Source: Prevotella sp. OH937_COT-195 (GTDB lineage Bacteria; Bacteroidota; Bacteroidia; Bacteroidales; Bacteroidaceae). Taken from it: a DNA stretch of 64,000 bases. Each line of letters begins with the position of its first letter. Position 1 is the first letter of the stretch. The notes below the pieces were generated by a model. That model ran no database searches and was not told the origin of the DNA. It saw only the letters and a program-made list of their open reading frames with translations. Of this stretch, positions 52,513 through 60,041 are shown piece by piece. Made by a program: the position numbers and the translations under genes. Where the stretch lies: NCBI RefSeq assembly GCF_003932845.1, contig NZ_RQZH01000002.1, positions 166,986 through 230,985 on the forward strand, in the 5' to 3' direction.

Positions 52513-54837
52513 TTATTTTTTCACGTGTTTTTTACCGTTCTTGATGTAAATGCCACGTTGCAGGTTGTCTCCGTCGGTGTTTACTTTCCGTCCCATAATG
52601 TCATGAACGGGTACGTTGTCGTTGTTCTGCACTGCTGTTTCCGGTGTCTCGATTGCATTCGTATTGGCATCTTTTGCAGTGAATACATACTCTTTTGCCT
52701 TTACATAATCGTTGAACTCGTACGAGAATATGAGTGCGTATTTCTTGTCAATGGTAAGTTTTTTGAATTCGAACGGTATTTCCATGGTTGCGCTCTTTTC
52801 TATTTTCACCGGCTTCTCTATTTTCTTTTCAATAGTGTTCATACCATTTTTCTTGCGGCGTGCAAGTTGTATGCGTATTTTTCCGATGTATGCTTTCTCA
52901 CCGTTGTTTTTGATTACGAGATTTCCTTTTGCAACGTTTGAATACACGAAATTATCCATTCCCTCACTATTGCAGTCTTCAATTACAAAGTCGGACTCCA
53001 ATTTCGGTTCTATACCTCCGAGTTTGTGGGTCTCGTCGGAGATGCATGAATTGTATTCTTTGTCGTATGCGAGAATGAACCGGTAGTTTCCGTTACGCTT
53101 CGGAGTGAACTTGACAACGACCGTCTTAGTTTCTTTGGCATCTGTTTCGAATTTCACTTCTTTCTTGATTATGTCTTTTACGTCTTCGCTTTTTGCCATG
53201 AATGAGAGTACGCACTCCCTAGTCTCGTCCTTTTCGTTGACTATGGTGTATGTTGCAGTCATCTCTTCGTGTATTGCCGTAGGGTCGCTCAGTTCCATCT
53301 TGTCAACGTGCAATTCTGCAAGCGGGTACATCACACTTTTCAAATTTCCGTCTGTGTCGAGTGTAGCTTCTACATAGATATAGTCTGTCGCGTCGCCGGG
53401 CTGCCATTTCTGTGCCGAACTCAGTTTACAGATGGGGAACACTTTGTATTTTCCCGGTGTATTGATTAGTTGTTTAAGATCGTATTTTACGCTTTTTGCA
53501 TATGTCAAACTATTAAATTCGTAACTGTATTCTTTTTTTAGTACCACTATGTTTCCGTCATTGTCATAGCAGCCGATACCCAAATCAAATGAGTTTTTGT
53601 TGGGTGTAAAGTTGAAATAAGAACAGTCGATTATATTGTTTTTGAGCGAGTTTATGTGCGAATCCATGTATTCCTCGAACTCGCCTTGCTCTCCGGTAGG
53701 CTTCTGCATGCCGATTATTGCGTCCTGTTCGATTGAAAAGCCCTCGTTTGTCGATGCCGAACCTGCGCTCGAGGTGTTGTCCGGATTGAGTATCGTGATG
53801 TCAAAGTAGCCATCGCTTGTACTGCTCCAACCCCAGTTAACATGGTAGAAACCGTCACTCTTGCGATAACCGTCGATTACGAACGAGTGTCCCTCATTCT
53901 TTGTTGTCACTCCACTGTACACCACCGGGCGACCTTCTGCGAGTTCGTTATATATGATGTTGTTCCACACTTCGAGGTTGAAATCGTCTCTGTTTAGCAG
54001 ACGTGTCTTCTTGTCGTAGCCAAAATATTTTCTAAGTGCATACGGTTGGTAGAACGAGTAAGCACCGGAACCTTGATAAGAGTAACTCATCTCTATGCTG
54101 TATCCGCAGTATTGCATGAGTGTTGCCACTGCTTTGTCAGGGTCGGGTGTGAACCGGCTGTATGTATCTTTCATTTTCTCCCACTTGAAAGTGGTTTCGG
54201 GAAGACCGTCGAGCGTTCTCTTCAATGTTTCCGAGTAGTATGACGGAATCTGCTTACATGCTTTTTCCGGCCATTTGTGATGGTACATCACTTGTGCCAT
54301 TGACGTGGCAGCACATCCCGTGTAGGAGCGATTATAGCCGTCCTGAGGACACAGTCTGTTGTAAGGGGAACCCTGATCCCATTCCGATTTCATAATTTTA
54401 GGAATGTCGTTCTTTGCTTGTCGTGCAGTTAGCGAAATGTTTCTCGGCGTGTAACCTTCCGGTTTGCTTGCCACATATTTTACCAATCTTGCATACATGT
54501 CAAGTATCGTCTTCATGTTCTCCGGCATGTTCTTTGTGTCAAGACAGCCGTTCTCGCCATATCCGAATACCTCCGGCAGTCGGTCTTCCCCGCTTATTAT
54601 AACGAAACTATTATTTTCTTCGGCATTGAATACATAGTAATCTTGTATCGTAGTGGCATCTGTTATAACACCTTTTGTTACGTTGCCTGCCATTTTTACG
54701 GCTTTCACGTTTTTTTTACTGTTCTTGTTCATAAACTGCAGAGCCTTTTGACGTGCCTCTTTCGGCGTTACCGGTCCTGCTATTGCCGCAATACATAAAA
54801 GCATTGCAACCCCGATTGAGTAGAATCTCTTCTTCAT
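52513..54837 (-). CDS. Secreted C10-family cysteine peptidase (streptopain/interpain-like)
   Basis: A 774-residue protease. A signal peptide (MKKRFYSIGVAMLLCIAAIA) is followed by a Spi-like inhibitory propeptide to about residue 140 (YYVFNAEENNSFVIISGEDRLPEV). The C10 catalytic domain has Cys175 in YTGCAATSMAQVMYHHKWP, His317 in EGHSFVIDGY and the NWGWSSTSDGYF block. A long C-terminal extension of beta domains ends in a sorting-type tail (VHDIMGRKV...LQRGIYIKNGKK), which predicts type IX secretion. Relatives include SpeB of streptococci and interpain of Prevotella. It is a probable virulence or nutrient protease (inference). Confidence 0.92.
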   Translation of the reverse strand: MKKRFYSIGVAMLLCIAAIAGPVTPKEARQKALQFMNKNSKKNVKAVKMAGNVTKGVITDATTIQDYYVFNAEENNSFVIISGEDRLPEVFGYGENGCLDTKNMPENMKTILDMYARLVKYVASKPEGYTPRNISLTARQAKNDIPKIMKSEWDQGSPYNRLCPQDGYNRSYTGCAATSMAQVMYHHKWPEKACKQIPSYYSETLKRTLDGLPETTFKWEKMKDTYSRFTPDPDKAVATLMQYCGYSIEMSYSYQGSGAYSFYQPYALRKYFGYDKKTRLLNRDDFNLEVWNNIIYNELAEGRPVVYSGVTTKNEGHSFVIDGYRKSDGFYHVNWGWSSTSDGYFDITILNPDNTSSAGSASTNEGFSIEQDAIIGMQKPTGEQGEFEEYMDSHINSLKNNIIDCSYFNFTPNKNSFDLGIGCYDNDGNIVVLKKEYSYEFNSLTYAKSVKYDLKQLINTPGKYKVFPICKLSSAQKWQPGDATDYIYVEATLDTDGNLKSVMYPLAELHVDKMELSDPTAIHEEMTATYTIVNEKDETRECVLSFMAKSEDVKDIIKKEVKFETDAKETKTVVVKFTPKRNGNYRFILAYDKEYNSCISDETHKLGGIEPKLESDFVIEDCNSEGMDNFVYSNVAKGNLVIKNNGEKAYIGKIRIQLARRKKNGMNTIEKKIEKPVKIEKSATMEIPFEFKKLTIDKKYALIFSYEFNDYVKAKEYVFTAKDANTNAIETPETAVQNNDNVPVHDIMGRKVNTDGDNLQRGIYIKNGKKHVKK

Positions 54838-54898
54838 AAAAATAAAAAATAATGATTTAAATGCCTTGTTGTGATATGATGTGAGTGTGATTTCTTAT

Positions 54899-55753
54899 TT
54901 AAAATCCGTAAGGATTATTATCCTTGTATGCCTGTTCCATCTTCTTTTCGATGTCCTCTTCGCCCGCCGTGGGTAGAATCTCATCGGCTTTCCGCATGTC
55001 TTCATCATGCCCGTCTTTGTCTCCCCTTGCAAGTTTCAATGCAGCTCTATTCCTGTATGCTTCTGTCGAGAACGGGTTTACATCGAGCACTTTGTCGTAT
55101 GTTTTCATGGCGTTGTTGTCATTTCCTTTCGCTTTCTCAAGCCTTGCTTTGAGCAACAGCACTTCTTCAATGTCTGCATGGTGTTCCATCAACCATTCGG
55201 CATCTTCCGAGGCCTCGTCAAGTTTGCCGTTTCCGAGCAACGTCTCGCCGCGCAGAAGGTAGGCATCGCTATAGTCGTTGCGCAGGCTTATTGCCTTTGT
55301 CAGCATTGCGATTGCATTCGTGGTGTCTCCCTGTCCGATGCAGGCTTGTGCGTATAAGTACACGATTTCCGGCATGTCCTTGTCTATAAGCATTGCCTTT
55401 TCGCAAGAATTTGCCATGGCATTATAGTCGTCCAACATATATGCTACATTCGCCATTCGCATGTATATTCTAATATTGTCCGGCTCTGTTTCCGACAATT
55501 TTCTCAGGTGCTCGTATGCCATGAGCAGTTCGCCCTTGGCAATCAGTGCCTGACTGAGATAGTCGCGTGTCTCCGGGTCGTCTTTTATTTTCAGCGCATG
55601 CGACAAGCATTTCACGGCATAATCTGCATCCCCTTGTGTCAATGCCTGCTTGCCGTCATATTTCAGCACGTCGAAATCATGTGCTTCCGAGTCTTGTTTT
55701 TCCTCTTCGGGAGTCTTTGTTTTTCCTCCGAACAATGCTTTAAAAAAGTTCAT
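54899..55753 (-). CDS. Tetratricopeptide-repeat protein
   Basis: A 284-residue soluble protein with about six TPR units between residues 28 and 250 (ADYAVKCLSHALKIKDDPETRDYLSQAL, YDKVLDVNPFSTEAYRNRAALKLARG). There is no signal peptide; the N-terminus MNFFKALFGGKTKTPEEEK is basic and amphipathic and may touch the membrane. A TAACTTTG box lies at 55784-55791. It is a scaffold of unknown partner, 61 bp upstream of the peptidase gene on the same strand. Confidence 0.85.
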   Translation of the reverse strand: MNFFKALFGGKTKTPEEEKQDSEAHDFDVLKYDGKQALTQGDADYAVKCLSHALKIKDDPETRDYLSQALIAKGELLMAYEHLRKLSETEPDNIRIYMRMANVAYMLDDYNAMANSCEKAMLIDKDMPEIVYLYAQACIGQGDTTNAIAMLTKAISLRNDYSDAYLLRGETLLGNGKLDEASEDAEWLMEHHADIEEVLLLKARLEKAKGNDNNAMKTYDKVLDVNPFSTEAYRNRAALKLARGDKDGHDEDMRKADEILPTAGEEDIEKKMEQAYKDNNPYGF

Positions 55754-55783
55754 TTACAACTGTTCCGTTTTTTATTCAAGGCG

Positions 55784-55791
55784 CAAAGTTA
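55784..55791 (-). promoter_or_regulatory. -7 box of the TPR gene
   Basis: TAACTTTG on the minus strand, 31 bp upstream of the ATG. Confidence 0.55.
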
Positions 55792-55910
55792 ATCAAAAAA
55801 AGATTTATTTTGCCGAAACAAAATGTTAATCAATTTAAAAACAAGGAAAAAGAATTGCTTGTTTCAGGTTAAAAAATGCTTGTAAATTTGTAAGTATGCC
55901 GATAATTTTA

Positions 55911-55918
55911 TATATTTG
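55911..55918 (+). promoter_or_regulatory. -7 box of the tiny two-ORF transcript
   Basis: TATATTTG; a TTG lies 20 bp upstream (55888-55890). The predicted start is near 55924. Confidence 0.6.
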
Positions 55919-55922
55919 CATC

Positions 55923-56033
55923 ATGAGAGATATGTTTACCGGCTACGACCTAAGTCGGAGATTGTTTAACCAAATTCGGGGAATAGGCACCGAAATAATA
56001 AAAAATATGAGGAGGTTTTGCCATGAAAATTAA
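55923..56033 (+). CDS. Candidate 36-residue basic peptide (first ORF of a tiny transcript)
   Basis: Begins MRDMFTGYDLSRRLF and ends NMRRFCHEN. The predicted net charge is about +3 and the middle is amphipathic. The first ATG lies at the predicted transcript start, so the ATG at 55932 may be used, or the ORF may not be translated and serve as leader. It overlaps the next ORF by 11 bp. No homologue is recognised. Confidence 0.3.
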   Translation: MRDMFTGYDLSRRLFNQIRGIGTEIIKNMRRFCHEN

Positions 56034-56136
56034 GCCGAAATGTCACAATCAGGAAGATTTCGAACTTGACAATGTGTATAATGACGAGGACGAAATGTAC
56101 AAGGAATACTCAAATTCCACGATATGGTACTCTTGA
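56023..56136 (+). CDS. Small acidic 37-residue protein with a perfect Shine-Dalgarno sequence
   Basis: Begins MKIKPKCHNQEDFEL and ends SNSTIWYS; net charge is about -5. AGGAGG at 56010-56015 lies 7 nt before the ATG, an ideal and for this genome rare ribosome binding site. The gene has a -7 promoter box upstream and a strong terminator 26 bp downstream, so it forms a complete minimal transcript of about 280 nt. Function and family are unknown. One Cys and one His near the N-terminus are the only candidate ligands. Confidence 0.6.
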   Translation: MKIKPKCHNQEDFELDNVYNDEDEMYKEYSNSTIWYS

Positions 56137-56161
56137 AACAGTTCAATAATTACGATTGAGA

Positions 56162-56207
56162 ATACCGCGGTTGGACGATTATACGGTCACGCCGCGGTAT
56201 TTTTTTG
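56162..56207 (+). terminator. Strong intrinsic terminator of the tiny transcript
   Basis: ATACCGCGG and CCGCGGTAT pair perfectly around a 21-nt loop and are followed by seven T. Confidence 0.85.
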
Positions 56208-56310
56208 TCGTAACGTTAATTCGTTCCATCACGTTGCAGACTAAAATCAATAAATGAAGTCAATATTAAAAATATTTCATGTTAATTTTGGCGGTTAACG
56301 ACTATTCGTT

Positions 56311-56318
56311 TAAATTTG
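56311..56318 (+). promoter_or_regulatory. -7 box of the exported hypothetical protein
   Basis: TAAATTTG, 23 bp before the ATG at 56342; it rules out the start at 56279. Confidence 0.55.
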
Positions 56319-56341
56319 CAGCCGTATTTTATATAATGATA

Positions 56342-56815
56342 ATGAAAAGATTGTTGTTTTTTTTCGCATTCATCGTTACGAGCACAGCCATGAACGCGCA
56401 GAACGTGTTGGGATTTAACTTCGGAATGACCGTGGAAGAGGCCTCCGAGGTGGAAATAGAATGCGACAGTATAATAATAGACGAGGAAGCCAATTCTCTG
56501 TTGATAACAAACGTGGAACGCAACGGTACAGACTATGACCTGATGATAGTGCAGTTCGATGATGAGGGCAGACTGTCCACCATTACGCTCGGTGTGGAAG
56601 TGAAAGACCTTGCAGAGGCAGCAGCAATGCAGAAGCGTATAATAAGCGGTGGAAACATCATAGAGAATGACGATGACAACGAGTTGGCAGGTGCCAAAAT
56701 ATATATAGTAGATGAAACGAAGAATGGCGAACCCGACTATATCATTAGCATTATGCGCGATGAAGAAGACCGAACACTGTCCGTTGTCGCCACTTATCCG
56801 CGCGATTGGGAGTAG
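56342..56815 (+). CDS. Exported hypothetical protein
   Basis: A 157-residue protein with signal peptide MKRLLFFFAFIVTSTAMNA, then QNVLGFNFGMTVEEASE. The body is acidic with alternating strands (YDLMIVQFDDEGRLSTITLGVEV) like small periplasmic beta proteins that test a FGMT-type motif near the mature N-terminus. A hairpin terminator overlaps the promoter of the next gene. Function is unknown. Confidence 0.75.
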   Translation: MKRLLFFFAFIVTSTAMNAQNVLGFNFGMTVEEASEVEIECDSIIIDEEANSLLITNVERNGTDYDLMIVQFDDEGRLSTITLGVEVKDLAEAAAMQKRIISGGNIIENDDDNELAGAKIYIVDETKNGEPDYIISIMRDEEDRTLSVVATYPRDWE

Positions 56816-56863
56816 GGCGGCACGGAAGCAATGAGCGGTTTGGCAAATTGACTGGCAACGCGT

Positions 56864-56900
56864 AAAAACGGGGAAGCAATTTGGTTGTTCCCGTTTTTTT
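56864..56900 (+). terminator. Intrinsic terminator upstream of the regulator gene
   Basis: AAAAACGGG and CCCGTTTTT form the stem, followed by further T. It abuts the -7 box at 56904-56911. Confidence 0.75.
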
Positions 56901-56903
56901 TGT

Positions 56904-56911
56904 TTCCTTTG
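56904..56911 (+). promoter_or_regulatory. Promoter box of the kinase-like/AraC gene
   Basis: TTCCTTTG followed by CAAAA, the same variant as at pdxS (57962-57969) and unlike the TAnnTTTG boxes elsewhere in the window. A CGTTTTTT tract precedes both. Confidence 0.45.
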
Positions 56912-56931
56912 CAAAATATAATATGTATAAT

Positions 56932-57849
56932 ATGGAAAAAGGACACGCTGACAGACATGTGCTTACAATAACGGGCAGCGACGGAACGGGTGGTGCGGGC
57001 ATACAGAGCGACATAATGACCATTGCGGAACTTGGCGGTCTGCCGCTTACTGCAATCACTACGGTAACGATGCAGAACACTCTCGGCATTCAGGAGTTTT
57101 TCGACCTGCCCGCAAACGTTCTCGAACAGCAGGTGGAGGCAATAATGGACGACATCAGTCCCGATGTTGTCAAGATAGGCATGCTGCGCAACGAGGGGCA
57201 GGTAAAAGCCGTGGTGCGAATGCTGAAAAGGTACGCCCCTCGCTGGATTGTTTACGATCCGGTAGGCACCACCACCCGTGGCGAACGCCTGTATTCGGAA
57301 GAACTCTCGGAGGAAATTACCCACACGCTGCTCCCTATGTGCCACATCGTGGTGCGCGACCTCAACGTGCAGAGTCTCGTTGACTGGGAAAGGCACGGCA
57401 TGCGCAGCATTTTCTCGGCATCGATAGCAGCATATCTTGCTCAGGGAATGACAAAGGAGAATGCAGTCAGCGAGGCAGCGGCATACGTCAACAGGCAAGC
57501 CGCATTGGCAGGCAACATCGAAGGGCGCGGGGCAGAACTTTACAACGAGTTGCTCAACCTCATAGCCGAATACCACGAGAGCCACAGCGATGTACAGTAT
57601 TATGCCGACAAGATGAACGTAAGCAGCCGCTACCTTGCTCAGGTGACAAAACGCATGGCGGGAATATCACCCAAGTCGCTCATTGACGAATACCTCCTGA
57701 AACACATCAAGATAGCCCTGCAAAGCACCGACCGCACCATTCAGGAGATAGCATGGCAGTTCAGTTTTACATCGCAGTCGCATTTCACCAAGTTTTTCAA
57801 GAAGATGACGGGCGAAACCCCCACCGAATACCGCGGCAGACAAGAATAA
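56932..57849 (+). CDS. Degenerate ThiD/PdxK-like domain fused to AraC-type DNA-binding domain; candidate pdxST regulator
   Basis: A 305-residue protein. Residues 8-195 resemble hydroxymethylpyrimidine/pyridoxal kinases (LTITGSDGTGGAGIQSDI, TAITTVTMQNTLGIQ, VYDPVGTTTRGERL). However, about 60 residues usual between the DPV and GTGC regions are missing, and the anion-hole motif HGTGC reads HGMRS (residues 155-159), so catalysis is unlikely. Residues 208-305 are a full AraC domain with two helix-turn-helix units (YYADKMNVSSRYLAQVTKRMAG and IQEIAWQFSFTSQSHFTKFFK). It is followed by pdxS and pdxT, so it probably senses a B6 vitamer (or HMP) through the kinase fold and controls PLP synthesis, a role like PdxR in other bacteria (inference). 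Confidence 0.85.
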   Translation: MEKGHADRHVLTITGSDGTGGAGIQSDIMTIAELGGLPLTAITTVTMQNTLGIQEFFDLPANVLEQQVEAIMDDISPDVVKIGMLRNEGQVKAVVRMLKRYAPRWIVYDPVGTTTRGERLYSEELSEEITHTLLPMCHIVVRDLNVQSLVDWERHGMRSIFSASIAAYLAQGMTKENAVSEAAAYVNRQAALAGNIEGRGAELYNELLNLIAEYHESHSDVQYYADKMNVSSRYLAQVTKRMAGISPKSLIDEYLLKHIKIALQSTDRTIQEIAWQFSFTSQSHFTKFFKKMTGETPTEYRGRQE

Positions 57850-57961
57850 CCATCATACCTTGATGCCTGCGCCGATGTTTCACACGGCATGATTTTTTGA
57901 ACAAAAGCGAGTTGTTATTGTCAATAAGGGAACACTGTTTGGCAGACTGCTCGTTTTTTCG

Positions 57962-57969
57962 TTCCTTTG
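57962..57969 (+). promoter_or_regulatory. Promoter box of pdxS-pdxT
   Basis: TTCCTTTG followed by CAAAA, 27 bp before the pdxS ATG. It shares the variant box and upstream CGTTTTTT tract with the regulator gene promoter. Confidence 0.5.
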
Positions 57970-57996
57970 CAAAAACTTTTAAATCTACAAATAAAA

Positions 57997-58872
57997 ATGA
58001 AAGAGAACAGACAACAACTTAACCGCCAACTGGCACAGATGCTCAAAGGCGGAGTGATAATGGACGTTACTACCCCCGAGCAGGCACGCATAGCAGAGGC
58101 TGCCGGAGCATGTGCAGTTATGGCACTCGAGCGCATTCCTGCCGACATCAGGGCTGCAGGAGGCGTTTCGCGTATGAGCGACCCCAAGATGATAAAAGGC
58201 ATACAAGAGGCCGTAAGCATACCGGTAATGGCAAAGTGCCGCATAGGACACTTCGTGGAGGCGCAGTTGTTGCAAGCCATCGAGATAGACTATATCGACG
58301 AGAGCGAGGTACTTTCGCCGGCAGACAATGTTTACCACATCGACAAAAACCAATTCGAGGTGCCGTTCGTGTGCGGTGCCAAGAATCTCGGCGAGGCTCT
58401 GCGCCGCATCAGTGAGGGTGCAACGATGATTCGTACCAAGGGAGAGCCGGGCACGGGCGACGTAGTTCAGGCCGTTACCCACATGCGAATGATACAGGCA
58501 GAGATGCGCAGAATAGCCAACATGAGCGAAGACGAACTTTACGAGGAGGCAAAGCAGTTGCGCGCTCCCTACGAATTGGTGCGTTATGTACACGACAACG
58601 GAAAACTGCCTGTGGTAAACTTCGCGGCAGGAGGCATCGCCACACCCGCCGACGCAGCGTTGATGATGCAACTGGGAGCAGAAGGCGTGTTCGTGGGCAG
58701 CGGTATCTTCAAGAGCGGAAATCCCGAGAAACGCGCACGGGCAATAGTTCAGGCAACTACAAACTACACCGATGCCAAGATGGTTGCAAAACTTTCCGAA
58801 GACCTCGGCGAGGCAATGGTGGGCATCAACGAGCAGGAGATACAACTGCTGATGGCCGAAAGAGGAAAGTAA
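57997..58872 (+). CDS. pdxS: Pyridoxal 5'-phosphate synthase, synthase subunit
   Basis: A 291-residue TIM-barrel enzyme, highly conserved. Visible are [20 protein letters not shown] (catalytic Asp), [31 protein letters not shown] (Lys of the ribose-phosphate Schiff base) and [11 protein letters not shown] (second Lys). It builds PLP from ribose 5-phosphate, glyceraldehyde 3-phosphate and ammonia from PdxT. The start at 57997 follows the promoter box. The pdxT gene begins 7 bp after its stop. Confidence 0.97.
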   Translation: MKENRQQLNRQLAQMLKGGVIMDVTTPEQARIAEAAGACAVMALERIPADIRAAGGVSRMSDPKMIKGIQEAVSIPVMAKCRIGHFVEAQLLQAIEIDYIDESEVLSPADNVYHIDKNQFEVPFVCGAKNLGEALRRISEGATMIRTKGEPGTGDVVQAVTHMRMIQAEMRRIANMSEDELYEEAKQLRAPYELVRYVHDNGKLPVVNFAAGGIATPADAALMMQLGAEGVFVGSGIFKSGNPEKRARAIVQATTNYTDAKMVAKLSEDLGEAMVGINEQEIQLLMAERGK

Positions 58873-58879
58873 TTGATAT

Positions 58880-59425
58880 ATGAGAATTGCAGTTCTCGCA
58901 CAACAAGGTGCTTTCATTGAACATGAACAGATGCTCGGCAGACTCGGAGTCGAGACTTTCGAGGTGAGGAAACCAAGCGATTGGAATCAGCCGAAAGACG
59001 CACTTATAATCCCCGGTGGAGAAAGTACAACCATGATGCTTCTGCTAAAACGTCAACAGATGTTAGACCCGATACGCGAAGCCATATTGGGAGGACTGTC
59101 CACCATGGGGACGTGTGCCGGACTTATACTCCTCGATCGTAATCACCTCGGCACCATGGACATACTCGCACGGCGCAATGCCTACGGCAGACAACTCGGA
59201 AGTTTCCACACATTCGGTACGCTGAAAGGTATTGAAGGCACTATACCCATGACCTTTATACGCGCTCCTTACATTGAGGAGGCAGGCAGCGAGGTAAGCA
59301 TCCTCTCCGAGGTCGACGGCAAGATTGTCGCGGCACGGCAGGGAAAACAACTCGTAACGGCGTTCCATCCGGAACTCGACGATGACCTCTCGCTGCACAG
59401 GTATTTCCTCGACAGCATCGCATAG
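58880..59425 (+). CDS. pdxT: Pyridoxal 5'-phosphate synthase, glutaminase subunit
   Basis: A 181-residue class-I glutamine amidotransferase. GGESTTMMLLLKR, the nucleophile MGTCAGLILL and the His/Glu pair AFHPELDDDL are visible. It feeds ammonia to PdxS in the 12+12 complex. The length is slightly under the common 190-200 residues. A 22-bp-periodic repeat starts about 24 bp after its stop. Confidence 0.96.
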   Translation: MRIAVLAQQGAFIEHEQMLGRLGVETFEVRKPSDWNQPKDALIIPGGESTTMMLLLKRQQMLDPIREAILGGLSTMGTCAGLILLDRNHLGTMDILARRNAYGRQLGSFHTFGTLKGIEGTIPMTFIRAPYIEEAGSEVSILSEVDGKIVAARQGKQLVTAFHPELDDDLSLHRYFLDSIA

Positions 59426-59448
59426 ATCATCATGTATAACGCAAAACC

Positions 59449-59524
59449 GGCGGGATTGAAAAGCAATCTCGCCGGTTTTGCATTGCAATTCCGCCTAAAT
59501 TGTAGTGTAATTCCGCCGGATTTG
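59449..59524. repeat. 22-bp-periodic intergenic repeat, copy 4
   Basis: The dyad GGCGGGATTG-AAAAG-CAATCTCGCC is centred at 59459-59463. Plus-strand cores start at 59464, 59486 (CAATTCCGCC) and 59508 (TAATTCCGCC), exactly 22 bp apart. GGTTTTGC follows the core on both dyad sides, as in the other copies. It lies just after pdxT. Confidence 0.85.
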
Positions 59525-59603
59525 CTTTTCGTTCAAGTAGCTTTCATTGTGCTATATAATGTTAAATAGTATCCATGCCCACACCTTTTAACAAGTAATT
59601 TAT

Positions 59604-59611
59604 TACCTTTG
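59604..59611 (+). promoter_or_regulatory. -7 box of the metal-uptake locus
   Basis: TACCTTTG, only 8 bp before the ATG at 59620. Confidence 0.55.
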
Positions 59612-59619
59612 CAACCAAT

Positions 59620-59976
59620 ATGGCAACAGAGAGACGGCGCATATACATATCACGTTTGTTGCTGCTGGTGTTTTTGCCGGTGCTGATAGTGACGACGTTG
59701 CACATCCATGAAAATAGTGCGACGGAGACGTTGTGCGTTGATTGTGTCAACGACGCGCCTCATGCAGGGCATCTCTCAAACGGTAATATACATTTCGACA
59801 ATTGCCTGCTGTGCCAGTTCAGCACTCTGCCATATCTTGCGGCAGTTGCCATTATCGTTCTTCCCTTTGTACTTAAAGGGCAGATTTTGCCGTCACGCCG
59901 CCATGTGTTTGTATTACGGCATGCGGCATTACAAAACTTCCGACGAGGTCCTCCCGAGGCAATATCCATTTTTTAG
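59620..59976 (+). CDS. Small Cys/His-rich membrane protein upstream of a TonB receptor
   Basis: A 118-residue protein with a signal-like helix (residues 8-27, ISRLLLLVFLPVLIVTTL) and a second hydrophobic helix (about 68-86). Between them lies a compact ligand-rich loop: HIHENS, LCVDC, DAPHAGH, NIHFDNCLLCQF, thus two CxxC pairs and at least five His. This looks like a metal-binding periplasmic loop. It lies 65 bp upstream of the TonB receptor and shares its promoter. The family is not recognised; a role in metal sensing or handling is inference. Confidence 0.65.
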   Translation: MATERRRIYISRLLLLVFLPVLIVTTLHIHENSATETLCVDCVNDAPHAGHLSNGNIHFDNCLLCQFSTLPYLAAVAIIVLPFVLKGQILPSRRHVFVLRHAALQNFRRGPPEAISIF

Positions 59977-60041
59977 TTTTCCATTAACGGCATTGTTAAA
60001 TGTCGCAATGGGGGTATTGTATCAATATAGGACGTCTGTTT

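Noticed and set aside
57985..58917. 310-codon minus-strand frame over pdxS
   Set aside because: pdxS is unmistakable on the plus strand.
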